From Epiperipatus broadwayi (lineage: Eukaryota > Onychophora > Udeonychophora > Euonychophora > Peripatidae): DNA of 64,000 nucleotides. This document shows, piece by piece, positions 47,270-59,420 of this stretch. A model generated the notes under the pieces. That model had not been told where the DNA came from. It ran no database searches and saw nothing but the letters and a program-made list of their open reading frames with translations. Every line of letters begins with the position of its first letter. Position 1 is the first letter of the stretch. Where the stretch lies: NCBI GenBank assembly GCA_028023455.1, contig JAQFVV010013074.1, positions 215,898 through 279,897 on the forward strand. Direction: 5' to 3'. Position numbers and translations under genes: made by a program.

Positions 47270-47760
47270 CAGGATTGATAATGAAACTATATCTTCTTCA
47301 ATATTGCATTTACAATATTCTGATGATTGAGTTGCATTAGCAAGATTAAAATCCTATCTGAAGGCAGTATATAAATAATTGGGTTTAGAATGTATAACCA
47401 CAAACTCAACTTATTTCATAAGGGACTTTAAAAAATATTCAGAAACTTTTAGCTTGGATTGTTATGAGAATGTAAGCTAATTTAAATATCTTAGTAGGTT
47501 GATTATAGAATGCTGGATTTAGATGTTGACTTAAAACAAAGATTCCAGGGTTGTGCCGCTATTAACAAGTTTAAAAACAGGGTATTTAACCACAAGGAAA
47601 TACCTACCACATTTAAATTAGATGAATTTGGGTTTTTATTCTATTTAGTTTACTGTAACAAAGAAAGACTCAACACTCTATCGGTACAAACTAAAACATT
47701 AGAATAGTTTCATTTAGAGGTGTCATAAATTTTTAAAAAATCAAGATCATTTAATCAACG
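47270..47760 (+). pseudogene. LINE reverse transcriptase C-terminal remnant
   Basis: It reads LHLQYSDD-VALARLKSYLKA (a YADD-type block), then FKYLSRLI, then NRVFNHKEIPTTFKLD and LYRYKLKH/QTKTLE-FHLE. These follow the order YADD, YLGS, RVF..I...TKL, GSETWTLY, LE.FHQR of the LINE type whose endonuclease lies at 44770-45030. It is probably the 3' end of the same insertion, interrupted by the family B copy and the hAT MITE. It has many stops. Confidence 0.6.
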
Positions 47761-47765
47761 AATTA

Positions 47766-48066
47766 TAGGGTATGTGAACACAGACTTTCATATAATCCAC
47801 CACTCTCCACTTTATCTCATAACATTAATACACTTGAACACATCTATGTCGAAAAGGTAAATAATTTCCAATATCCATATTTCATGCTAAACCAGCAATT
47901 ATCAGTTGGTCCAGATCATCATCTCTACAGTGCAATAAGTGCTCAGAATCTCAGTCTCATGGTGGCTTTTGAGCATTCCATCATCAGATTTTCAATTGGA
48001 TGGATGGTTGAAGAGTTGGGGTGTGGAGTGGATTAAAGCCTGTCCATTAAAGTATAATTATTGGCT
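47766..48066 (-). mobile_element. Family A repeat, copy near 47.9 kb
   Basis: The B-box end is altered (gggtatgtgaacacagac). The ribozyme is at 47859-47920 and the tail runs to about 48066, where the cattaaagtataattattgg block is reached. A family B copy starts almost directly after it. Confidence 0.6.
47859..47920 (-). ncRNA. Degenerate hammerhead ribozyme (family A)
   Basis: It reads GATGATC-TGGA-CCAA, CTGATAA, TTGCT-ggttt-AGCAT, GAAA, ..., TTGG-A-AATTATT. The core has G8 to A, and the outer stem is partly unpaired. GAAA and stem II are kept. Confidence 0.5.
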
Positions 48067-48069
48067 ATT

Positions 48070-48560
48070 TTAATATAATGGATGGCAATCATGTGATGTT
48101 TAGTGGTTTAACACCAATCCTGCCTAATAGGATAGTGGTGGCTATGGTTAGTAAAAAGGAAAAGACATCAAAATGTATGGGTGCTGAACTGAGTTTAGAC
48201 CTATATGACTATATAAGCTATTCAGCTTAGATTGAAAATATTATTGTTTTTAATTTCATTCTCATAGTTTTGTAGTCAAGTAGAGATAAAAGGTGGTTGC
48301 TGAAGGGTTGCATTAGATCCTAAGATCTAGGTGCAGTGCTCTCAGATCCAAGGCTCCTCACTGATGAAGGCTACAAGTCAGAAACTAGTCTGGAGACATC
48401 GGATGAGTAGGCACTAAATGAGGATTTTATGCACAAGCCTTCTGGAAACCATTGCTTACTCTGGTTGGCACAGGGTGGCACTACTGTATGGAGAGTTTTG
48501 CCTGTTTAATAACAGTTATGTGCTTGCAAAAGAAATGGTGATCATGTAATGATGGATTTA
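48070..48560 (+). mobile_element. Family B repeat with hammerhead, copy 3
   Basis: It is collinear with 20565-21035, including accaatcctgcctaatagga, actatataagct (near 48206), cctaagatctaggtgcagtg, the ribozyme, and the right terminal repeat ending gagttttgcctgttt. There is no ORF. Confidence 0.7.
48346..48404 (+). ncRNA. Hammerhead ribozyme (family B), stem I decayed
   Basis: CTGATGA (48361-48367), GAAAC (48381-48385) and GTC (48388-48390) are intact. The return strand of stem I is TGGAGA instead of TGAGGA, which breaks inner pairing. Outer ATCCAA with TCGGAT keeps most pairs. Confidence 0.6.
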
Positions 48561-50217
48561 GTTGGATTCAATTAGTATGTACTCGTTTTATTATTTCTGG
48601 ATGTCGTTAAACTCCCATACTGCTTTAACAACACAAAGACTCCATATTTGTTGTTTGATTTATATAATATTAACTAGTGATGTTTTTCGTTCATGTTCAA
48701 GCAAATATATATTGACAAGTTTACTGAACCACTGTTTCCATGCAATCATTTTTCCTCCGTTTATGAAGCTGTATGGCTATCTTAATTTATAATAAACATA
48801 ATGTTGCATTTATATTTTTTTTAAATGTAAAACAATATAAATTTCAAATTTATATATTGTTGAATGTGTCTTTCTTATTGCTTTCTATTTGACTACTATT
48901 TGGTTTTCATGTTTTAAAATTTTTCAATGTTTGTGAAATAGTTCTTTATTAGTTTTTTGTGTCTATATATATTTAGTTTCAATTTTGGATTTTTTTTACC
49001 CCATCCCTCATTTCAACTCCACTACACCTCACTAATTTACTAGCACAGAAATTGACGTTACTCACAATTTCATCTTTGATAAATACTGTTAAAAACCAAA
49101 AAAATAATTGAAAATATTATTCATTTGTTTCAAAGATATTATTTTGCAATTCAAAAGGTCTCCTGGATTTGTGTTTCGAAACTAAGTAGAGTGGTCTCTG
49201 GTCACGATACTAATATCATTCAAAAAACTTGAGAAACAAACATTTGATATATCCGACAGAGAATATAACTAGTTTTATCAGATAGAAAATCTAATAGAAT
49301 TTAATACACACTAACGCACATACCCGCCCACACACACATATATATAAATTTTGATGAAAAAAACTAAGAGGATGTTTCACAGTTTATAGGATAAGGATTA
49401 AGATTTTCAAAGAACTTAAACTTTTTCCGTTTCTGATCTGATTTATAAAAGATCTTGAATTTTTTAAAAATGTGACTTTTATATCAAAAAATAGATGTTA
49501 AATAAACTTTTCAATTACACACACTTACTTTGTGCATGCTTGCGATAATTGACGATTGAGTTCAAGAAATATTTAGAACCCATCAAATCTTAAATCTGTC
49601 ATTCAACTATTTATTAGTGTAATAAAATTCAAATCACTCATTCATAAGAAGTTTCACTCATCCGATAGATTTCTATAACAAATGCATATATTTTTTAATA
49701 TTTATACTATAATTATGATCTGAATATATATATATGTATACACATAAGTAAATAATAATTACGGTAAGGCAAAATATGCATAAAATGATTTTATTAATCT
49801 GCTTAGCTTTTGCTAACTCTCTCCTAGTCGTACTTAAACAAAGATACTCGTATTGAAAATCTGGTGTAGCAGATTAATAAATTTATTTTATGATTATTTT
49901 AAGTTTGTGTAATTATTTATTTCCTATGTTATTAACCTTTTTCACATTTAATATATATATATATATAATGCTAATATTCTTCGATACATGTACTCCTTCA
50001 AAGTTATATAAAATCTTGTAATTAAATATTATTAAATACAAATATATAAGCATATAATTGGAGATGTAACTGTGGTAGTAGATATATAGAGGAATCAAGA
50101 TGTACATTGGACAAAAACTAAAGAGCACTTGCAGTTATTAAAAAGAGTTCAAAAAGACTAAACAAAATGGAAATGATAACGTTTTTACCATTGGTTTTTT
50201 AAGACGATAATAGATTA
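48561..50217. other. AT-rich DNA, no recognised feature
   Basis: No gene or repeat family was recognised. Confidence 0.5.
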
Positions 50218-51214
50218 TACCTGGGTCTTGTTTTCTGTGGTAGATAGGTTCCACAGAAAACCTGCAGTAAAAAAATGGCACAAAAATAGACTTAACTTAT
50301 CTTGAAAAATGGGGGATAGGTTCTATATTTTTCAGAATTCACATAAAAGCAGAGCAATGATGAAAAATCACAGTTAAATTCACATTTAAAAAAATAAGCA
50401 AATAAAGTATGACTAATAAAAAATTTCAAATATTTGAAAAAAATTAATACAAGACAAACTTTTTTTTTTACTTTTTTTATTAACTACAGTATTTAAATTT
50501 ACATTTTTCATACATGTTTTAATCATTACCACTTGTGTTTGTTTGTAAACTGGTAAGAAATCAGATTTGATGTGATGTGTTGTGCTGTATTGTAGCTTCT
50601 CCCATAATGAAGCCAAGAATCTCTTGGCAATTATGCCCAGAAAAACCTGTTAGCCACTTATTTTTATTCATGATGTGATGTACAACTAGCACCACTTTCA
50701 GTCTTGAACTGTATTAATTGTTTTCTATTTCTATATTAAAAAAATGAGATTGCAATCAAAACAAAAAAATTATACATTATCATTAGAAAGATCATTTTCA
50801 GTTTATAAAATTAATAAAATCTTCGTTATTATTTATTTAAAAAATCTAAAAAAATATTTATTTCTGTTAATATCTAACAAAATATGTTTTAAAATTTTAA
50901 ATTTTTTGAATATTTATTGTGATATTTTTATATGTAAGTATAAATCTATTATTATTATTTACTCATTAGTATAAATAGGTTATTTACATAGAAGCTACGA
51001 TTCTAAATACTGCTTCAGGACATATTCATGTTAGCTGCTAATATAACATTATATTTTTTAAAAAAATGTATTTCAAGTCAAAATAAGTTATTAATAATTT
51101 AAATTTCTTGATATATAATAAATATAGTGAAATACGAAAGATATTAAAAAGAAACATGAATCGCATAACTTAAAAATCGCATTAAAATAATCTGTATAAA
51201 ACAAGACCCAGGTG
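50218..51214. mobile_element. TA-target DNA element (pogo/Tigger-like MITE), copy 1
   Basis: The ends ACCTGGGTCTTGTTTT and AAAACAAGACCCAGGT are inverted repeats with TA on both sides (50216-50217 and 51215-51216). The interior is AT-rich and non-coding. The second copy at 51698-52598 is collinear. The end sequence recalls pogo-type elements, but without a transposase this stays tentative. Confidence 0.75.
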
Positions 51215-51697
51215 TATATGGTTTTAATTTTGATTATAATAACATGAAAATATTGCAAATTGAGAGAAGCAATAATAAAAAATAAATAAAAGGAATCTTT
51301 GTTAACATATAAATGTAAGTATGACTTAGTAGTAAATAGACAGGCAGCAAATGTAAAAATCAATGAATTATGAGAAGATTAGACTTTGAAAGTATATCTG
51401 AAGATAACGTAAAAAAAGAATGTTAATTGACAAAGACTATAGAGCTAGTTGAAAGCCTTTTCAGTGGATATAAAACTTTTACAGTTGCACTTTATATATA
51501 TTTATTTTACTGTATTTATTAATATTTAATTACAAGATTACCTATACATTGTAAGTAACCAGATTAATCCTGAATGTCAGAGTATTAAAAAAAAATAAAG
51601 AAGTTTGTTGATTTTGTTTAATTTTTATTTCACTTGATCTATGTATAATGGAAGTCTTGAAATATAATATTAACTAGATAATCATGGCAGCCTAATA

Positions 51698-52598
51698 CAC
51701 CTGGGTCTCATTTTATATGGTAGATAGGTTCCTCAGAAAACGCACACAAAAAATTGCACAAAAATAAACTTAACTTACCTTGAAAAATGGAAGATATGTT
51801 CTATAATTTTCAGAAATTGGCATAAAAGCAAAGCAACAAGAAAAAAGTATTTTAAAATTTGCATTAAAAAAATAAAGAAATAAAGTATGACTAATAAAAA
51901 ATTTCAAATATTTGAAAAAATTAAAACAAGACAAACTTTTTTACTTGTTTTTATTAACTACAGTACTTAATTTTACATTTTTTCATACATATTTTAATCA
52001 TTACTGCTATTTGACAATATGTATTCATCTGTGAACTGATAAGAATATCAGATTTGTGATGTGATGTACAGCTAGCGCCACTTTCAGTCTTATGCTGTGT
52101 TAATGGTTTTCTGTTTCTATATTTAAAAAATGATATTGCAATCAAAACAAAAAGTTTATACATTATCATTAGAAAGATTATTTTCAGTTTATAAAATTAA
52201 TAAAATCTTCATTATTATTTATTTTAAAAATTTACGATTATTTATTTCTGCTTATTCCTAACAAAATACATTTTAAAAGTTTGAAATTTTTGAATATTTA
52301 TTGCGATATTTTTATACATACATATAAATCTATTATTATTATTTACTTATTAGTATAAGTAGGTTATTTATGTAGAAGTTTAAATTCTAAATACAGCTTC
52401 AGGCCATATTCACGTTCACTGCTAATATAATGTTATATTTTTGGAAAAAAAGTATTTCAAGTCAAAATAAGTTATTAATAATTTAAATTTCTTGATATCT
52501 AATAAATATAGTGAAATATAAAAGATATTAAGAAGAAGCATGAATCACATAACTTCAAAATCGCATTAAAATAATCCACATAAAACGAGATGGAGTTG
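51698..52598. mobile_element. TA-target DNA element, copy 2
   Basis: It starts CACCTGGGTCTCATTTTATA after TA and ends TATAAA-ACGAGAT-GGAGTTG, an imperfect inverted repeat. The interior aligns with 50218-51214. The order ggtagataggttcc, gcacaaaaata-acttaact, ttgaaaaatgg, gcataaaagca and tatttcaagtcaaaataag is conserved. Confidence 0.72.
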
Positions 52599-53808
52599 TC
52601 CTTTAAAATAATATTTTTACTGCTAATTATAACATCAGATCATAAATCTATTGCAATCTATTTCAGAAAAAAAATGAATAAATAGATTTTGGAAATAATT
52701 AAGTGAATAAAAAAAAGCTCACTTGATTAAAATCAATAGGGTTATCCATTATACCACATTTCAATTTTTGTTATTACAATCACCACAGTACCACATATTA
52801 CAAAATTAGGTGTTTATGTTTCCTATATGTTTGTCTATAAATTAATTTATGGAAAAATTATTATTAAAAATTTATGTAAAAATATTTATATTCATTAGAA
52901 TATATTGAAATTATAATATGAATTCTTTCTTTTGGTTTAAAATAAAAAAGTAATGTTGAACTTGTAAAACAGAATTTTATTTGCACTGTATCCAATTATT
53001 TTAAAATCTCCATTTTACTTATTAATTGGAAGCAAATTTTCTTGAACATTTTTTTTCATCATTGAGTCAGATTTGAATGATTTTCAACAGTCATTGTGAC
53101 AATAGTAACATCATCAAGAGTATCTTATAAATAGAATGGAGACACTGCAATTTGAGTTTTTATAATTTTATCATTGCGTAGAACAGACATGTTTAGACCT
53201 GTCTTTAAAAAATTTATTAAATTTTATTGTTTAAGTGATTAATTTACAAAAATATGGAAGAATAAAAATTTTAACTATCTGCCTGTTCAATTGGGGCAGC
53301 TTGCTGATGAAGTTAGAAAAAACAGAAAAAATGTAAAACAAAGAAAACCCCATCAAAATGCATTGTATTGCGTATCAGCTACATAAAGACATTCCATAGT
53401 TAAAATCTAGAATTTCACCTATTTAATTGTGATGATATAAACCCTATTGTGTGTCTATGATTATCATATTTCCAATCAAGGAATTTTCTAAGATGGATTA
53501 ACTCAGCTTATGTGAGATATTAAGCAATTTAAACATGACTTTTATAATTCAGAAAGAAAAGCTAATATTTATTCGTCACTTGGTTATAACTGAATTGTTC
53601 ATTAAAGGAATTCTCTTTGCACATTATTGTCAATAGAAAAGGAAAATTAAAGCTAGTGATGTGTAATTTTGCATCTACTAAGTATGTATTGTTTTTGAAA
53701 GTTGGATGTATATACTTAAAAGGAAATAATATTGAAAGTTAAAATGTTAAAAGAATTGAATTTGAGTCTGCAATGATTACCACTCATGCTTATCTTTTCT
53801 ATTTAAAG
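52599..53808. other. AT-rich DNA, no recognised feature
   Basis: No repeat or coding match was seen. It may be intronic if the next item is a real exon. Confidence 0.4.
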
Positions 53809-53907
53809 GAAAATCATATCTGCATCTTAGGAGCATAAATAAAGAACCAAAAGCTATGATGAATCCATGGATAGTGAATGAAAATGGACAGACTTTCACT
53901 TATTATG
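53809..53907 (+). CDS. Candidate internal exon (99 bp, phase 1-1), unknown gene
   Basis: A pyrimidine tract and acceptor (cttttctatttaaag|ga) precede, and a donor g|gtatga follows. Between them one frame is open throughout and reads KSYLHLRSINKEPKAM then MNPWIVNENGQTFTYY. The other two frames have stops. The length is a multiple of three, so it could be skipped or joined without frame change. The peptide does not look like the repeat proteins nearby. I do not recognise the family. Chance is possible for 33 codons. Confidence 0.35.
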
Positions 53908-54306
53908 GTATGATTTCTATGCATATATTTTTGTTAAAAAAGGAATGTTTACAATTTATTTTAAAAACATAGGTAAATAGTATATGTATGAGCACAATCA
54001 TGTAATGAAAAGGTCAGAGAGATTCATTGTTTGTTTTTATTAATTAAACTCTTATCTGATGATATAAGTTTAATACAACCTGATGTTTTCAGATATTTAA
54101 TTATTTTTGTATATTCAAGATTTAACTTGGGGATATTCAGATAGAAAAGGGTTTAAATTTAACAGATTATTTTTATGTTTGTTTAATTATATAGAGATGA
54201 CATTAATGAATAAATAGAGTTCAATTTTTATTTGATCATATTTTTCTACAATTGTATACACTATTTAAAATCCCAGGAAGATATTTAAAATCTCTCCTTC
54301 CATTTT

Positions 54307-54604
<298 letters not shown>

Positions 54605-54627
54605 ATAGCCAAATTAACACTATAATA

Positions 54628-55161
54628 ATGAACATCAACTCCATACTAGCAAGTACAGCAAACCCAACAATATTGATTGGCAATTGCAACATGTCATATC
54701 AGAAATTCATAGAAAAATGGCCTCACCGAATATCTATACCACTGATGAGTGGTGAAGGCTTCCTACCGATGAATACAATATCTTTCCACAATGGTCGTCA
54801 TTCATCACTCATCGATCTATGCTTCTACTGCCCGATGCTGCACCACCAGATAGCAATAAAATTAACCCCCTCAGCGTTCTCAGATCATTCAGCACAAATA
54901 GTATCACTAAACCTTACACAAATGCAGATATCACTTCTCCCACTAACAAAAACAGTCAGAATACTACTTCCAACAACCACACCAGAATTTGTTTTCTCAG
55001 AAACATACATAATGCTAAACAAAATAAAAGATACGAATCTCAACCCCATACAACAATATCTGGCATACATAAGCATTCTATCATTCAATATCTCACACGC
55101 GACAAAAAATCAACCACCACCATCCAAATTATTGACACTCGCAAATGAAATTCATAAATGA
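54628..55161 (+). pseudogene. LINE ORF2 N-terminal part: APE-type endonuclease (truncated)
   Basis: The frame contains ILIGNCNMSYQKF (the GDFN position, with catalytic Asp replaced), HSSLIDLCFYCP (the S-x-IDL motif) and AFSDHSAQIVSL (the SDH motif with catalytic Asp-His). The upstream third of the domain is missing because of 5' truncation. The frame ends at 55161, and coding continues in other frames to 55662 through a linker that includes the PGSPGIPLFIL (RT motif 0) block. Nicking activity is not expected. Confidence 0.85.
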
Positions 55162-55662
55162 ATAACCAACCATGATTGTGCCATCACACCAAACACAGCA
55201 GTATATACATGGTCTAACAAGTACAAACAATAAAACATGTGAAACCTTAAAAGAATATTTGAGAATCAAAAAAGCAAAATATGCATAACCCAACCACATA
55301 CATGGACCAGAAAATACATTAAATGGGCACTGGCAAACCCACCAATCATCAAAGTTCCAATGGCAATAAAAACAATGGATGGCACATATACAGGACACAA
55401 TATGATCCTTCCTATTTTTGAGCATTTTAAAACCAAACTCCAATCTAAAACACCACTTAAATTACACTCCAAGCTATTTGGACTAGCAGAAACACAAAAA
55501 CCTTTCACAACAAATGACTTCCTGACAAAACTAAATACAATACCAAATGTATGCCATCCAGGAAGTCCTGGAATACCATTATTCATACTAAAACACCTAA
55601 GTAAATACACAGCACAATATTTATGAAACCTAGCAAATCACCTATCTCAAGAAATTCAGGAT

Positions 55663-57471
55663 GTGGAGGGAGTTCATCCCATTGCAATAGTGCCATTCAA
55701 CAAAAAAGCTAAAACTACCCCATTCCTCACAGAACTCAGACCAATTTCCATGGAATCTTTGCCAATAAAAATTCTTGAAAAAATAATAAAGAAAACAATA
55801 GAACCACATATAATGCCGCTGATATCAGAAGTTCAATTTGCCAAAAGAAACTCCTCCACAATTCAAGCAGCATCATTATTCAAAGCAATCCTGGATTCAA
55901 CAAGACAGAAAAAAATATATAGTCCAATAGCAATTCAACTAGATATTGAGAGAGCTTTTGATGGAATAGACATTTCCATATGGCTAGAAATGCTTGAAAA
56001 CACATTTATCCCCAAGACACATCTGTACATCATTGAAAATCTACTTCTCAACAGAGAAATACAACTAATGTTAAATGCAAAAAATTCTCCATCATTTGTT
56101 CCCACCCAATCCATATCCCAAGGCTCTCCTCTCAGTTCACTATTATTTATTTTATATAACCCTTTAATAGAAAAAATCCAAAAAACATTTACCAGCATTC
56201 AAGTACCTGGCACTACACAATATATAGCTTGCTTGGCTTATATGGGCGACATCACAGTTTTTCTCAATTCAAAAAAACAATTACCGAAATTACAACAAAT
56301 TCTTAAAAAATATACGCAACAATACAAATTGAAGTTTAATCCAGAAAAGACTACTGCTTGGTTTATGTTTACCGGAAAACCATGCACCCCCATTTATAAA
56401 GAAAAACCAACACATTTTTTAGGATTCCCGTTTTATCTGGGAATAACTGGAATGAGATGTTTAATACAAAATAGATTAAAAGAAGCACAATGCATTGTCA
56501 CCTCCCTATCAAAAACATATCTCTCTATATATTCTAAGATCCAGCTAATAAATCAACTTATAATGACAAAAATAACATATTATTTACCAATAATAAAATT
56601 CTCAAATGTTTTCAAAGCAAATATTAAAACCATCTGTAACCAACTTCTATGGTCAAGAAAAGTGGTTGCAATATCAACAAAAAGACTAAATCGACCACTT
56701 ATTAAAAATGGTCTAGGTTTGCACAAAATTGACATTTTTTATACACAAAAATTAAGTAATCTAGTAATTTCCATTATGAATCAATTTCCAAAACTTAAAT
56801 GCTTAATTCAAATTACTCCAACTGACAAACCACCCCCAACAGGTCTATATATATCATCAATCATCCATCAATATAAAACAACTTTTAACAGAACAGAGCA
56901 ATATACACACAAATATTCATATTGGAACATTCACGAACAATTTCAACAGGAAAGAGACCTAAACAATGATAACACAATACTCAGAATAAACAACAGAAAA
57001 TTACTACATGAATTCAAAAAGTGGTCACTAGAACCCAAATTTTTTGATTTCATTCTAAAAGTAAATCTCATCACAATGCCAACAACATACTTCTTACACC
57101 ATAAGAGGATGTATGTTTCAATAGACCCTTTTTGTGGACTATGCCACAAGGCTGAAGAGACCCTACAACACCTATTGTATCAATGTACTGCATTACACAA
57201 TGTAAGAACAATGATGGGTGCAATATACCATCAACAAAACATGACCATTTGTCAAATAATTAAGGTTTTTCAAGGCAGATCAATACCCAGCATTAGGGCA
57301 GCAACCTTCGTATTATATGCTTTTTGGTGTACCAGGTGTACCTATCTAATGGGCAACAACCCCAGAAGGCTTCCGTCCACTTTCTACAACAAATTAAACC
57401 ATATACAAAATAGAGACAAGATAATAGCAAATCCCCATATTTATGCAGCTACATGGTCTCTTATCAAATAA
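55663..57471 (+). CDS. LINE reverse transcriptase and C-terminal domain (602 aa, catalytic Asp lost)
   Basis: It is one open frame. In order: ELRPISMESLPIKILEKII, EVQFAKRNSSTIQAASL, IQLDIERAFDGIDI (catalytic motif A), SQGSPLSSLLF (motif B), AYMGDITVF (motif C), the HFLGFPFYLG thumb, QLLWSRK...NGLGLHKIDI, EPKFFDFILKVNL, and CGLCHKAEETLQHLLYQC (C-C-H-C, residues about 490-507). Motif C should be Y-x-D-D, but here the first Asp is Gly (GGC for GAC), which removes catalysis although the frame is otherwise intact. Without upstream endonuclease it is a remnant. The 12788-13640 fragment and the 58-64 kb copy are relatives. Confidence 0.92.
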   Translation: MEGVHPIAIVPFNKKAKTTPFLTELRPISMESLPIKILEKIIKKTIEPHIMPLISEVQFAKRNSSTIQAASLFKAILDSTRQKKIYSPIAIQLDIERAFDGIDISIWLEMLENTFIPKTHLYIIENLLLNREIQLMLNAKNSPSFVPTQSISQGSPLSSLLFILYNPLIEKIQKTFTSIQVPGTTQYIACLAYMGDITVFLNSKKQLPKLQQILKKYTQQYKLKFNPEKTTAWFMFTGKPCTPIYKEKPTHFLGFPFYLGITGMRCLIQNRLKEAQCIVTSLSKTYLSIYSKIQLINQLIMTKITYYLPIIKFSNVFKANIKTICNQLLWSRKVVAISTKRLNRPLIKNGLGLHKIDIFYTQKLSNLVISIMNQFPKLKCLIQITPTDKPPPTGLYISSIIHQYKTTFNRTEQYTHKYSYWNIHEQFQQERDLNNDNTILRINNRKLLHEFKKWSLEPKFFDFILKVNLITMPTTYFLHHKRMYVSIDPFCGLCHKAEETLQHLLYQCTALHNVRTMMGAIYHQQNMTICQIIKVFQGRSIPSIRAATFVLYAFWCTRCTYLMGNNPRRLPSTFYNKLNHIQNRDKIIANPHIYAATWSLIK

Positions 57472-57734
57472 CAATCAATTCTATAAGCACCAAAAATTCA
57501 AGAACACTGAAAATTCAATAACAATAAAATACGGAAATAAAAAAGACAATTTTTTCCTCTCTCTACAATAAACAATCTTTTATGTAAGAACTAGATAACT
57601 TTTCATTGAAAACATGTAACTGAAGACTATAAAAATGCTTGTATACAAAACCAATGGAAAAATCACTGTTAAAAAAAAAAAATCAATGTAAAAAACTTTG
57701 TATTTCTTTTGATTAATAAACTTCCTTTTTGAAA

Positions 57735-57767
<33 letters not shown>

Positions 57768-57786
57768 AATAATAATAATAATAATA
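57735..57786. repeat. (ATC)n(AAT)n junction between two LINE copies
   Basis: ATC units then AAT units separate the 3' end of the first LINE from the 5' start of the next. They could be the LINE tail plus target sequence. Confidence 0.95.
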
Positions 57787-57922
57787 GAATTTTTGGCAGC
57801 CATCTTCGTAACTAGTCTTTAAAAGCGTCCCTTAGTGTTTTAAGCTTTAGAAGACTAGACGCACTGTCCTTTACCTTTACGTCTGTTATTCAATTCGTAA
57901 GTCAACTTTTTAATCATTTTAT

Positions 57923-59420
57923 ATGATGGAAAGTGATAATATAACCGATAAAACTAAAAATAAAGTAAGCCCCGATCTCAGCATTCAACCAATAATGCAG
58001 TCATCGAATTAAATTGAATAGCCTTAGATTCAATCTAAATGCATCTAAACCACCTAGTATTAACAAATAAAAACCCACAAATGAGTAAATCTAAAGAAAA
58101 TTCCATGCAAATATCAACAAAAGTTTAGAAAATATTCAACTTACCCCTAATACAAACAATAGAATAAATATCTCGTCATGTTAAACCATTGATACAAGTT
58201 AAAACCAATCATTACCCTCCAGAGCTTTTACTCAACCACAGAAGATTATAATGAGTAATTTCCTTTGCTCAATAATTCAACTAAAACTATATCTGGAAAT
58301 AAACAAAATCACCAACAAAATGATATCGACGAAATTTTAAAGTAAAACATTTTCTACTAGAGGTCTGACAAAACTAGTACTGTACGTCAGTACCGCTTGC
58401 TCAACAGTAATTAAAAATAAAAAGAAGAAATAAATTATAAAACTGGTAAATTTCATTCTAAAACAATCAAAGATTTTTAGCTCAGAACAATCCATTGCTA
58501 CATCAGCTAATGCGTAAGCTAAACCAACTACTTCAATATCAATATTGGAAAATCCCACTACGTGACTAAATATCGTAAGGTCAAAAAATTCTGAGAGCAT
58601 CTGAAAATATTATGACCGATAATCTCAACTTAATTATATTTGAATCTCACAGAATTAGACACAGAAAAAGAATCAAACATGCAGGAAACTGTCTCTTTTA
58701 ATATAAACAATATTAAGATGATATGTTCCTAGAAATAAACAATGAGTTCAACAAAACGATATCCAACTCTCATATAAATCGCTTGCAAACTATTACAGCG
58801 ATAAGTCTTTAATCTTAGCTATAATAAATCATCAATGTGTTTATATAAATTCCTGTAGAAATAACTCTATCAGTCTAATCAATCAAAAGTAATTAGGCAG
58901 AGGCATCTCACATGATCCTTAATCATCCTAATGACCGCTATGTGATCGTAGAGTTTAAAAGTAGTAAGACCTAATGAATTTTAAAAATAACTACAAATCT
59001 TTAGGAAATTATATACTATGCTCCATAGATATGAACCATCCAGTTACACTCATCTGGCAGAATTCAAAACCGTCTCTGCCCACTTAAATGAACAAGAAAT
59101 ACAAGACATCCTTATTAATTATGGTTCAGTTAGCAAATTTAAACACCTATTAAATCCTCACTTCAAAGATCAAATCCTGTCCAATACAGTTACCTTCACA
59201 CTTACATTAAAGAAAACATTATACCCACTGACATACCCACTATTATTACAGCAAGAGGCTCTCCTATGGTTTTGACATTCAGAGGAGGACAATCCACAAT
59301 GTTTCTTCTGCCTTCAAAGAACACACCTCATTAAAGACTGTGCAGCAAGAATATGCACACACTGTGGTATTAAAATGAATAAATTTCACAAATGTCCTGG
59401 TAGACTCATTAATAAGTCCT
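57923..59420 (+). pseudogene. LINE ORF1 (gag-like) with two zinc knuckles
   Basis: A probable start at 57923 gives MMESDNITDKTKNKV before a stop after 29 codons. A later open part at 59018-59275 (LAEFKTVSAHLNEQEIQD) leads, after one stop, into CFFCLQRTHLIKDC (C-x2-C-x4-H-x4-C) and CTHCGIKMNKFHKC at 59299-59398. RNA-binding ORF1 proteins with such knuckles are usual in LINEs of this kind. Frames between are broken. Confidence 0.7.

Larger units (their letters stand above)
54605..57734 (+). mobile_element. LINE (APE endonuclease + RT), 5'-truncated copy
   Basis: It begins within the endonuclease directly at the AAT repeat and ends, after a short 3' UTR (57472-57734), at an ATC/AAT repeat. The RT, GLGL block and C-terminal zinc-like motif suggest the L1/Tx1 branch of LINEs, with moderate certainty. 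It lies head-to-tail with a second copy starting at 57787. Confidence 0.85.
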
